Positions 43,301-55,300 of a stretch of 64,000 nucleotides of DNA are shown one piece after another. Made by a program: the position numbers and the translations under genes. A model generated the notes under the pieces. It saw nothing but the letters and a program-made list of their open reading frames with translations, was not told where the DNA came from and did not search any database. Source of the stretch: Streptomyces sp. CB02959 (lineage in GTDB: Bacteria > Actinomycetota > Actinomycetes > Streptomycetales > Streptomycetaceae); assembly GCF_002803155.1 (NCBI RefSeq), contig NZ_NNBP01000037.1, positions 28,430 to 92,429 on the forward strand. The letters are read 5' to 3'. The stretch's first letter is position 1. Each line of letters begins with the position of its first letter.

Positions 43301-46300
43301 ATGATCGCCCGTTGTGGCTCGGCTCGGTGAAGTCGAACATCGGTCATACTCAGGCCGCTGCCGGGGTGGCGGGGGTGATCAAGATGATCGCCGCGATGCA
43401 GCACGGTGTGCTGCCCGCGACGCTCCATGTGGATGCTCCGACGAACATGGTGGACTGGTCGACAGGTGGGGTGGAGTTGCTGACGCAACCTCGTGCCTGG
43501 CCGGAGACCGGCCGACCGCGTCGTGCCGGTGTTTCGTCGTTCGGGGTCAGCGGGACCAACGCCCACGTCATTCTCGCGCAACCGTCCGCATTGCCGGTGC
43601 CCCCTGTGGAACGCAAACCGCTGCCGGTGGTTCCTCTCGTGCTGTCGGGGGTCACTGCGGCGGCTGTGTCCGCGCAGGCGGAGCGGTTGGTCGAGCTGTG
43701 GGAGCAGCGTCCGGAACTGGATCCGACCGATATCGGATTCTCACTGGTGACCACACGATCCACGTTCACCGAGCGGGCCGTGGTACTCGGCACCGACCGG
43801 GAACAACTCCTCACCGGGTTACGCTCGCTGGCAGCCGGTGAGTCCTCTTCGGACGTTCTGCGCGGCCGGGCAGCGATGCCGCATCGACCGGTCTTTCTGT
43901 TCTCCGGGCACGGCTCGCAGTGGGCGGGTATGGCGGTGGAGTTGCTGGATTCGTCGCCGGTGTTCGCGGAGCAGCTGGGTGAGTGCGCGGCGGTGCTGGA
44001 CGGGCTGGTCGACTGGTCACTGGTGGACGTGCTGCGCGGCGTACCCGGTGCGCCAGAACTGGATCGCCTTGACGTGGTGCAGCCCGTCCTGTTCGCGGTG
44101 ATGGTCTCGTTGACACGGCTGTGGGAATCGGTGGGAGTACGACCCGCCGCAGTGATCGGGCACTCGCAGGGCGAGATCGTCGCCGCGCACGTCGCAGGCG
44201 CACTGTCCCTACCCGAAGCCAGCGCGCTCATGGTCCGCCGCGGCCGGGCGTTGCGCGCGCTCTCCGGTACAGGGGGGATGCTCACGGTCGCGTTGCCGGT
44301 CGAACAGACACGAGAGCTGCTGGCGGGTTGGGAGGGCCGGTTGGCAGTCGGCGCGGTCAACAGCCCTTTGTCGACCGTGGTGTCCGGCGACTCGGCGGCG
44401 ATCGAGGAGTTGCGGGCGCGGTGCGAGGCCGACGGCGTTCGCACTCGCCGCGTCGCGATCCGCTACGCCTCGCACGCGCAGCAGATCGACGAGGTGCGCG
44501 AAGAACTGGATGCCGCGCTCGCGGTCACCGGGCGGACGACCGCGGAGGTGGCCTTCTTCTCCACGGTCACCGGAGACGTGCTCGACACCGGCGCACTGAC
44601 CGGGGAGTACTGGTACCGCAACGTCCGCGAACCGGTGCGCTTCGAAGCCGCCGTCCGCGAGGCGTTCCGGCACGGGTACCGGACCTTCCTCGAGGTGGGT
44701 CCGCATCCCGTGCTGACGCCCGCTGTTGAGGAAACGCTCGACAGCGCGGACCCGTCGGCCGTGGTCCACGTCGGCGGCACGCTCCGGCGGGGAGACGGCG
44801 GGCCGACCAGGTTCCTGCGGTCCGCGGCGTGGTTGCACGTCGCGGGTACGTCACCGGAGTGGGCGCGGTGGTTCGCGGGATCCGGCGCGACGCGGGTGGA
44901 CCTGCCGACCTACCCTTTCCAGCGGCAGCGGTACTGGCTCGACGCGGCCGGACGGCGCGGCGCGGGCGGGCTGGGGCTGACTGCGACCGGCCACCCGGTG
45001 CTCGGCGCGGTGGTATCGCAACCGGCTTCCGGTGGCGTGGTGCTGACCGGCAGGATTTCCGTGGGGGCGCAGCCGTGGCTGGCCGACCACATGGTGTCGG
45101 ACGCCGTGGTGTTCCCTGCCGCCGGTCTGCTGGAACTCGCGTTGCGGGCCGGTGACGAGGTCGGTGCGACGGTGGTGCGCGAGCTGCGGCTCGTCGAGCC
45201 AATGATCGTGCCACCGCACCAGGGGCTCCAGGTGCAGGTGTTCGTTGGCGCGTCGGACGGTTCCGGCGCCCTCACGGTGTCCATCCACTCGCGTGCCGAA
45301 GCGGAATCCGGGGCCCGCTGGCTGTTGCACGGCAGTGGGACGCTGGCCGAGGACGCCACCCCCGAGCCGGCGCCGCAGCCGCTCCCGTGGCCGCCCGCGG
45401 GAGCGGTCGCCGTGCAGCACGAGGGCTTCTACCGCGAGCTGTCCGAGCGCGGCTTCCGCCACGGGCCGCTGTTCCGGGGACTGCGTTCGGTGTGGCGGCT
45501 TGGCGCGGACGTCCTCGCCGAGGTCGCGCTGCCCGAAGGCGCAGCGGCAGCAGGCTTCGGGGTGCATCCGGCTCTGCTCGACGCGGTGACGCAGGCACTG
45601 ATGTACGTCGATTCCCCGGCGGATCCGGACAACGTGCTGGTACCCGCTGAGTGGGCCGGGGTGTCGCTGTACGCCGTCGGGGCCTCGGCCGGCTGGCTGC
45701 GCCTGACCAGCCTGGGTGAAGGCCAGGTGCGCGTGACCCTGACCGATGCCTCGGGTGGACTGGTGGCCGCGATCGACTCGGTGGCGTTGCGCGAGGTGGC
45801 GGTACCGGAGCTTGCCGCGGTGACCCGCCGCCAGGGCGAGGTGCCGCTCACGGTGGAATGGACGGAATACGCGGTGCCGGACGGCGATCTCGCCCCGGTT
45901 GTGCCGGTGGACATCGCCGAGGCGGGCGTTGCCGTCCAGGCTGGCGCCACGCCGGTCCTCATCGTCCGGGACGGCGGCCAAAGGGCGGGCTTCCCCGCAG
46001 AGGTCGGCGCGGAAACCGCGTCGGTGCTCGCGCGGGTGCAGGAATGGTTGGCGCACGCGCGGCCCGACGACGTGCTGGTGGTGTGCACCAGCGGGGCGGT
46101 CGCGACCGACGCCGGCGAGGACGTGCCGGGCCTGCGCCACGCCCCGGTGTGGGGACTGCTGCGTTCGGCGCAGACCGAGCACCCGGGGCGGATCGTACTG
46201 GTCGATGTGGGTGACCAGCACGCGCTGCCTCGGGCCGTCGCGCTGGCGCTTGCTTCCGGTGAACCGCAGTCGGCGTGGCGTGGCGGTTCGCTGTACCTGC

Positions 46301-49300
46301 CACGGCTCACCCGCGCCGGGAGCGCGGACGGGGTGGTGTTCGACCCTGCGGGTACGGTGCTGGTCACCGGTGGAACCGGCGTGCTGGGCGCGCTGGTCGC
46401 CCGGCACCTCGTGGTGGCGCATGGGGTCCGGCACCTGGTGCTGGCCGGCCGCCGAGGCGCCGCCGCGCCCGGGGCGGCCGGCCTGGTGGCCGAGCTGACG
46501 GTTCTCGGCGCCGCGGTCGAGGTGGTCGCGTGCGACATGGCGGATCGGGCGTCGGTGGCCGCGCTGGTGGCGGGAGTGCCGTCCTCCCGTCCGCTGACGG
46601 CGGTGATCCACACCGCCGGGGTGGTGGCGGACGCGTCGTTCGAGGACCAGACCGCCGCGGATGTCGACTCGGTGTTCGGGCCGAAGGTGGCCGGGGCGTG
46701 GCACCTGCACGAGCTGACCGAGCACCTGCCGCTGGCGGCGTTCGTGCTGTATTCGTCGACCTCGGGCCTGTTGGGCGCGCCACGGCATGCCACCTACGCG
46801 GCCGCGAACTCCTTCCTGGACGCGCTGGCGCAGCACCGCCGGAGCCGGGGCCTGGTGGCAACCGCGCTGGCGTGGGGTGCCTGGGCGCAGGCCGGCGGCG
46901 TGACCGGGCACCTGGACGAACGCACGTGGGCGCGGCTGAGCCGGACCGGTGCCCGGCCGATGGCCTCGGACGAGGCGCTGGAGCTGTTCGACGCGGCGCT
47001 GGCGGTCGATCGTCCGCTGGTGGTGCTCTCTCCCTTCGACGCCGCAGTGATGGCGAAATCCGGGCTGGTCCCGCCGTTGTACCGCGGGCTGGTGCGACCG
47101 GCACGGCGGGTCGCCGACGACAGTGATCATGACCCGGCCGCGGCCCGGTTCGCCGCGCGGCTGGCCGGACTGCCACCCGCCAAGCAGGAGCAGTTGGTGT
47201 TGTTGCTGGTGCGGGAGACCGCCGCGGCCGTGCTCGGGCACACCAGCTCCTCTGCCGTGGTCCCGGACAGTTCCTTCAAGGACCTGGGCATGGACTCGCT
47301 GGGCGCGGTGGAGTTCCGGGACCGGGTGCACCAGGCCACCGGGGTGCGGTTGGCCGCCGCCGCGGTGTTCGACCACCCGACGCCGACACGGCTCGCCCGG
47401 CACCTCCGCGCGGAAGCGCTGCGGGAACGAGTCACCGCCGAGGCTGTGCCGTCGGTGGCCGTGGTGGACGACCCGGTTGTGGTGGTGGGTGTGGGGTGTC
47501 GGTTGCCTGGTGGTGTGGTGTCGATGGACGGCCTGTGGGAGTTGGTCGCCAGGGGCGGGGATGCGACGTCGGAGGTGCCTGCCGATCGTGGGTGGGGGGC
47601 TGGGGGGCCGGTTTGGCGTGGTGGTTTTCTGGAGGGGGTCGCGGAGTTCGATGCGGGGTTCTTCCGGGTCGGTCCGCGTGAGGCGTCGGCGATGGATCCC
47701 CAGCAGCGGTTGATGCTGGAGGTGTCGTGGGAGGCGCTGGAACGGGCGGGGATCGATCCGCGTTCACTGGCGGGCAGTGCGACCGGCGTGTACACGGGTG
47801 TCACCTACTCCGACTACACGAGCAGGCTCCACGGCCGCATGCCGGAGGAAGCCGCCGATTTCATGGGAGAGAACGGCACGAGCAGTGTCGCGTCGGGCCG
47901 GGTGGCGTATGTGCTGGGGTTGGAGGGCCCGGCGGTGACGGTGGACACGGCGTGTTCGTCGTCGCTGGTGGCATTGCATCTGGCGGCGCAGGCGGTTCGG
48001 TCGGGAGAGTGTTCCCTGGCGCTTGCCGGTGGTGTCACGGTGATGGCGAGCTCGGGACCGCTCGAAGGGCTGGCGCGCAAACGGGGCATGTCGCCGGATG
48101 GCCGGTGCAGGGCTTTCGCGGAGGGGGCGGATGGCACCGGTTTTGCCGAGGGTGCTGGTGCGGTGGTGGTGGAACGTCTCTCGGATGCAGTGCGGCTGGG
48201 GCATCCGGTGCTGGCGGTGGTGGCTGGTTCGGCGGTCAACCAGGACGGGGCAAGCAACGGGCTGACCGCGCCGAACGGTCCTGCACAGGAACGGGTGATC
48301 CGGCGTGCGCTGGCGAACGCCGGATTGCAGACCTCCGACGTGGACGTCGTCGAGGCGCACGGCACAGGCACCACCCTGGGAGACCCGATCGAAGCCGGTG
48401 CGTTGCTCGCCACCTACGGGCAGAACCGTCCCGGTGACCGGCCGCTCCTCCTGGGATCGCTGAAGTCGAACATCGGTCACACTCAGGCCGCTGCCGGGGT
48501 GGCGGGGGTGATCAAAATGATCGCCGCGATGCAGCACGGTGTGCTGCCCGCGACGCTCCATGTGGATGCTCCGACGAACATGGTGGACTGGTCGACAGGT
48601 GAGGTGGAGTTGCTGACGCAACCTCGTGCCTGGCCGGAGACCGATCGACCGCGTCGTGCCGGTGTTTCGTCGTTCGGGGTCAGCGGGACCAACGCCCACG
48701 TCATTCTCGCGCAACCGTCCGCACTGCCGGTGCCCCCTGTGGAACGCAAACCGCTGCCGGTGGTTCCACTCGTACTGTCGGGGGTCACTGCGGCGGCTGT
48801 GTCCGCGCAGGCGGAGCGGTTGGTCGAGCTGTGGGAGCAGCGTCCGGAACTGGATCCGACCGATATCGGATTCTCACTGGTGACCACACGATCCACGTTC
48901 ACTGAGCGGGCCGTGGTACTCGGCACCGACCGGGAACAACTCCTCACCGGGTTACGCTCGCTGGCCGACGACGAACTCTCCGGCGACGCCGTCCGCGGAC
49001 GCGCCGCGGTCTCGGGGAAGCCCGTGTTCGTCTTCCCCGGCCAGGGCACGCAGTGGGCGGGTATGGCGGTGGAGTTGCTGGATTCGTCGCCGGTGTTCGC
49101 GGAGCAGCTGGGTGAGTGCGCGGCGGTGCTGGAGGGGCTGGTCGACTGGTCACTGGTGGACGTGCTGCGCGGCGTACCCGGTGCGCCAGAACTGGATCGC
49201 CTTGACGTCGTACAGCCGGTCCTGTTCGCGGTGATGGTCTCGTTGACACGGCTGTGGGAATCGGTGGGAGTACGACCCGCCGCAGTGATCGGGCACTCGC

Positions 49301-52300
49301 AGGGCGAGATCGTCGCCGCGCACGTCGCAGGCGCACTGTCCCTACCCGAAGCCATGCGACTGGTGACACTGCGCGCGCAAGCACTGGTTTCGCTGTCCGG
49401 CAACGGCGCGATGACGGTCGTCGCGTTGCCGGTGGACTCGGTGCGGGAGCGGATCGTGCCGTGGGCAGACCGGCTGGATATCGCGGTGGTCAACAGTCCG
49501 CAGTCGACTGTCGTGTCGGGTGCGGTGGACGCGGTGGACGAGTTCTCGGCGCGGTGCGCGGCCGACGGTGTCGGGGTGACCAGGGTCGCCGCCCGGGGCG
49601 CGGGCCATTCACGGCAGATCGAGCCCCTCCGCGCAGAACTGGACCCGGTGCTCGCGGTCACCGGGGTGAGCGCGCCGGACATCGGCTTCTTCTCCACCGT
49701 CACCGGTGCCGAGCTGGACACCGGCGTGCTGGACGGCGCCCACTGGTGGCGCAACGTCCGCGAAACGGTGCAGTTCGAGCAGGCAGTACGTGCCGCGTAC
49801 CGGCAGGGACACCGGGTCTTTCTCGAAGTCAGCCCGCACCCGGCGCTGACCATGCGCATCCAGGAGACGCTCGATGACGAGCGCGAAGAGATCTTTGTCG
49901 GTGGCTCCCTGCGCCGCAATGACGGCGGGATGGCACGCCTGCTGAGGTCTGCGGCGGAACTGCACGTGGCCGGGGTGGAGCTGGACTGGGCGCGCTACCT
50001 CGCCGGCGCCGGGGCGACCCGGGTGGACCTGCCGACCTACGCCTTCCAGCGGCGGCGGTACTGGCTGGAGCCCGCCGCCCCGGCCGGTGACGCGGGCGGG
50101 TTCGGCTTGACGGAGGCCCATCCGTTCCTCGGCGCGGTGGTGTCCCGGCCCGACGGGGACGGCCTGGTGCTGACTGGCCGAATATCATCGCGGACCCACC
50201 CGTGGCTGGCCGACCACGCGCTACGGGGTGCGGTGTTGTTCCCCGGGACCGGATTCGTCGAACTGGCGATCCGGGCGGGCGACGAGGTGGGCGCCACCGT
50301 GCTGCGCGAGCTTGTCCTGGAGGCGCCGCTGGTCCTGCCGAACGGCGAATGGGTGCAGTTCCAGGTGGTCGTCGATCCGCCGGACGGAACAGGCGACCGT
50401 GCCGTCTCGATCCACTCGCGCCCCGGGCAGCCATCCGGTTCGGCCTGGGTGCGTCACGCTCAGGGCACGGTGTCGGCCGAAGCCGTGCCGCCAGCGGCCC
50501 CCGAACTCGCGCAGTGGCCACCGGCCGGGGCCGAGGCGATCGAGGTGGACGGCTTCTACCAGGACCTCGCCGACCACGGCTACGACTACGGCCCGGCGTT
50601 CCGGGGCCTGCGCGCGGCCTGGCGGCGTGGTGCGGAGACCTTCGCCGAGATCACGCTGCCCGAGGACGCCGCGCGGGACGCGGGCAAGTACGGCCTGCAC
50701 CCGGCGCTGTTCGATGCCGCACTCCACACGATGGCGTTCAGCCACGGCGAGGACCGCCGGGTCCGCCTGCCGATGGGGTGGAACGACGTGCGGTTGTCGG
50801 CCGCAGGCGCGGTTTCGCTGCGGGTTCGGATGACCGCTGCGGGTCCGGACACCGTGTCGCTGGTGGCCGCCGATCAGGCCGGGACGCCGGTGGTGCGCGT
50901 GGAGTCGCTCGTGGTCAGGGAGGTGTCCGCGACGCAGATCGCGGCCGCGACCGCGGCGGGGTGCCACCAGGACCTGTTCCGGATGGACTGGCAACCGGTC
51001 TGCGGCGGGCCGGCAGGCACGGTCCCGGCGTCCGTCGTGGTCGAGACGCCGGCCGGGGACAGCGCCGCCGCCGTGCACGCGGCGACCCGCGACCTGCTCG
51101 CGGTGCTGAAGTCCGAACTGGCCGACGACGCCTCCACGGCGACGCTGCTGGTACGCACCCGGCGGGCCGTCGCGTTGCCGGGCGAGGATGTACGGGATCT
51201 CGCCGGCGCGGCCGTGTGGGGCATGGTGCGCTCGGCGCAGTCGGAGCACCCCGGCCGGATCGTGCTGGTCGACACCGACGACGCCGACGGCACCGACACC
51301 GACGACCTCGATGCCGCGGCCGTGCTGGCCACCGGCGAACCCCAGCTCGTCGTGCGCGACGGCACTCTGTACGGGGCACGCATGGTGCGGCTCGCGGCAG
51401 GCCGGGAACCGTCGGGGGTCGGCGGGGACGCCCTGCGCGGTGGTTCGGTGCTGGTCACCGGCGCGCCCGGCGGCATCGGGTCCATGGTCGCCCGCCACCT
51501 TGTCACCGAGCACGGGGTCGGCAGGCTGCTGCTGGCCAGTCGGCGGGGCATGGCGGCCCCCGGTGCCGAAGAGCTGTGCGCGGAGCTGGTCGAGCTCGGG
51601 GCCAAGGTCGAGATCGTCCGCTGCGACGTGACCGACCGCGGCGAGCTGGCCGCGCTGCTCAGCGGAGAACGGCTGGCCGGGGTGGTGCACTCCGCCGCGG
51701 TGCTCGACGACGCGACCATCGCCTCGATGACCGCCGAGCAGCTCGACCGGGTGCTCCGGCCGAAGGTGGACGCGGCGCTGCACCTGCACGAGCTGACCGC
51801 GGGGATGGACCTGTCGCTGTTCGCGTTGTTCTCCTCGGCCGCGGGAACGCTCGGCAATCCGGGGCAGGCGAACTACGCGGCGGCGAACACCTTCCTCGAC
51901 GCGCTGGCCACCCGTCGCGCAGCGCACGGCCTGCCGGCGCACTCGCTCGCGTGGGGGCTGTGGGAACTCACCTCGGCGGACAACCTGACCGACGCCGACC
52001 GGGCCCGGATGCTGCGCCGGGGTGTCCGCGCGATGTCGCCAAGCGAAGGCATGGCGCTGTTCGACGCCGCGCTCTCCCTCAACGAAGCCGTTGTCGTCCC
52101 CGCCCGGCTCGACTTCGCGTCCTTCACCGGCACCGAGCAGCACACCAGGCTGCTCAGCGGGCTCCTGCCACCGCGTACGCGACGTGCGAACGCGGCAGAA
52201 CCGGCCGCCGATCCAGCCGCGGGTCCGAAACTGGCGGCCAGGCTCGCCGGACTGTCCGAAGAGGACGCGGTCGGCGTCGTACTGGACCTGATCCGCGCGA

Positions 52301-55300
52301 AGGCCGCGGCCGTGCTGGGCGGCAGTCCGGGCGAACTCGATCCGTCGGGCACGTTCCAGCAGTTCGGCTTCGACTCGCTGATGACCGTGGAACTCCGCAA
52401 CGGCCTGCGCGCGGTGACCGGCCTCCCGCTCCCGGTCACCGCGATCTTCGAGCACCCGAGCCCGGTCGCGCTGGCGCGCCACCTCGTGGACGAGCTGGGC
52501 AGCGCCCCGGCGCCCGTCGCCGTGGCACCACCCGCCGAGCACGGGACCGAGGTGCCGGAGGTCGTGCGATACCCGGCAACCAGGGACGTCATGCGCCTGC
52601 TGCGGACCGGGCAGCAGGGCGTGCCGAGCGCCGCGCACACCGTGGCCATGGCCGTCCGGCTGAGCAGGAGGGTCACCCGGGACGAACTGGAAGGCGTGCT
52701 CGCCGGGCTGGCCGCACGCCATGCCGCACTGCGCACCGCGATCCTGCCCGGCACCCAGCACACCGAACTGCAGGTGCGGCGGGCACCGGCGGGCTCGCTG
52801 CTGCGGTGGTCCGAGGTCGGCGACTGCGCGCATGCGACCGTGCAGGACCGGGTCCGGGAACTGCTGGAACCCCCGTTCGACCTGACGACCTCCCCGCTGT
52901 GGCGGTTCGAACTACTCGACTCGGGCAACGAACAGGTGCTGGTCTTCGGTGCCCACCACAGTGTTTCCGACGGGCAGTCGATGCTGCTGGTGGCCGCCGA
53001 GATCGACGCGGCGCTGCACGACGGCATTCCGGATCTCCCGGTGTCCGATCAGGACATCGAGGCCCTCGTCGAAGCGCAGCGGGTGGAGGGCGGCGACGAC
53101 ATGGCGAAAGCCGCGTGGGCCCGCGAATTCACCGGCGTCAGGCGGCTGGACCTGACCCTGGCCCGGCCACGCCCGGCCGTGCGGAGCTACCGGGCCGGTG
53201 CCTGCTTCCTGGCGCTGCCCGACGGTGCGCTCGACCGGATCGCGGAGCGGGCCAGGGAACTGGGGATCACCCCGGCGGCGTTCTTCCTCGGCGCGCTGAC
53301 GGTGCTGCTCGCGCGGCGGCAGCAGAGGTCCCGGTTCGTGCTGGCGGTTCCGGTGGACACCCGGATCCATGCCGAATCACCAGCCGGGGTCGGCTACTTC
53401 GGCGTCCCGGTGCCGTTCCCGGCCACGGTCGAGAACGGCGAGCCGGCCGCCGAGGTACTGCGCCGGACCGGCGGCAAGCTGCACCGGCTACTGGGCCGCG
53501 GAGCGGGGTTCTCGGACACACTGGCCACGCTCGCCGCCGAAGGGCTGCACCGGGAAAACGCGCCCATGGTCGAGGTCTACTTCAACTACCTGAAGTCCGG
53601 CGCGGCTTTCCGGGGCGCCGAACCGGTGCCGGTGGGGCCGGGCTACTCCGACCTGGACCTGATGGTCACCGTCCTGCCGGACGGCAACCAGGTCTGCTTC
53701 TACTACAACCTCGACATCATCGACGAAGCGGCCTGCGCCGAGCTGGGCGCGGACTACCTCGCCGTGCTCGGCGAGATCACCGACGACCCGGAGGCCGTCG
53801 CCACCACCGCGGTACCCGAGCCGCAGATCGCGCTTGCCGCGACCTTCGCGCTCGGCCGCCTGCCGGAGCTGTGCCGGCTCGCGTTCGGCGACTGCGGCGT
53901 GGTCGAAGCGCCCTACCACCACCTGCTGGCGGCCCTGCGTGATCCGGCCGGAGTGCTGGCGGCGCCGTCGACGGAAGTCGGTGTGCTCCTGCTGCGGGCG
54001 GCGGACCTGGAACGGTTCGGGGCGTTGAACGAAGACCAGTGGACCGAACTGGAGCACGCGTATCCGGCCGCGGCGCGGGCGCTGGCCGAGCGCACCCGGA
54101 AACCGCTGATCGTCGGGTTCCTGCCCTCGTGCGACACCGCCCCCAGGCTCGAACGCTGGGAACGCACGGTCGGGGACGCGCTGCGCGACGTTCCCGGCAT
54201 CGCGGTGGTGGACGCCACGGGATGGCCTGCCGAGCAGGCCGCGGACCGCTTCGACGAGCGGACCGAGGCGATGGGGCACCTGCCGTTCACCCCGGAGTTC
54301 CAGGCGGCCGTGGCGATCGAACTCGGCGAGCTGGTGTCCGCAGTGCGCGAGGCGCCGCCGAAGGTGATCGCGGTCGACGGCGACGAAACGCTGTGGGGCG
54401 GTGTCGCCGACGAGTTCGGCCCGGAGACGGTCGAACTCGGGGGGCCGCGAGCGGTGCTCGCCCGCCGATTGCTGCGGTGGCGGGACGCCGGCGCACTGCT
54501 GGTGCTGGTGAGCAACAACGACGAAGCCACCGTGCGCGCGGTGCTCGACCGGCCGGACGCGCTCGTGCGCGCGGAGCACTTCAGCGTGCTGTCCACCGGC
54601 TGGCAGCCCAAGGCGGAACGGCTGGAGGCGGTGGCGACGGAGCTCGGGCTGGGCCTGGACAGCTTCGTGTTCCTGGACGACAACCCGGTCGAGGTGGCCG
54701 CGCTGCGGGCCGCGCTGCCGGAGGTGCTCACCCTGACCTGCCCCGGTGCCGATGAGCTCGAGGCGTTCCTGACCAGGCTGTGGCCGCTGGTTCCGTCGGC
54801 CGTGACCCCTGAGGACGCGGTCCGTGCGGAGTTCTACCGGCACGAACGCGAACGGGACGAGGTGCGGGCGCGGACGGAGTTCGCCGAGTTCCTCGCCGAC
54901 CTGCGGCTGGAGGTGGAGGTCGTGGCGCTGACCGAGGCCACCGTCGAACGGGCCGCCCAACTCGTCCGGCGCACCAACCAGTTCGCGTTGCGCGAGGTCG
55001 ACGACGGCGAGCTGGTGCGGTGGCGGCGGGACGGTGAGGTGTGGACGGCGTCGGCCCGGGACCGGTTCGGCGACTACGGGGTGATCGGGCTGCTGGCGAT
55101 CCGGTCCCACGGGGAGGAACTGCGGGTTGCGGGCTGGCACCTGAGCTGCCGCGCGCTCGGCCGCGGGGTCGAGGAGCGGCTGCTGGGCTGGCTGGCCCGC
55201 CGCGCGGAGACCCTTGGGTGCCGGGCCGTGCGGCTGACCGCCGAAGCCACGCCGCGCAACGTTCCGGCACGACGGCTCATCGCCGCGCTCGGTGGCGCCG

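Noticed and set aside
44851..47403. 850-codon antisense open frame inside the polyketide synthase
   Set aside because: A shadow of the high-GC coding strand: no family match, Arg/His/Gly-rich composition, and the sense strand encodes clear DH-KR-ACP domains.
42307..49353. Long direct repeats considered as a composite transposon
   Set aside because: They are KS-AT coding sequence within one open frame; no transposase or terminal inverted repeats.
50202..53942. 1,246-codon plus-strand open frame offset from the synthase frame
   Set aside because: Out-of-frame shadow with Arg/Gly/Ala-rich low-complexity translation; the true frame carries intact catalytic motifs.
54376..54399. FkbH motif taken as evidence for a tetronate or methoxymalonyl pathway
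   Set aside because: Neither the tetronate-forming condensing and acetyltransferase genes nor the FkbG/I/J/K-type methoxymalonyl genes are present; the trans-ACP glyceryl route fits better.
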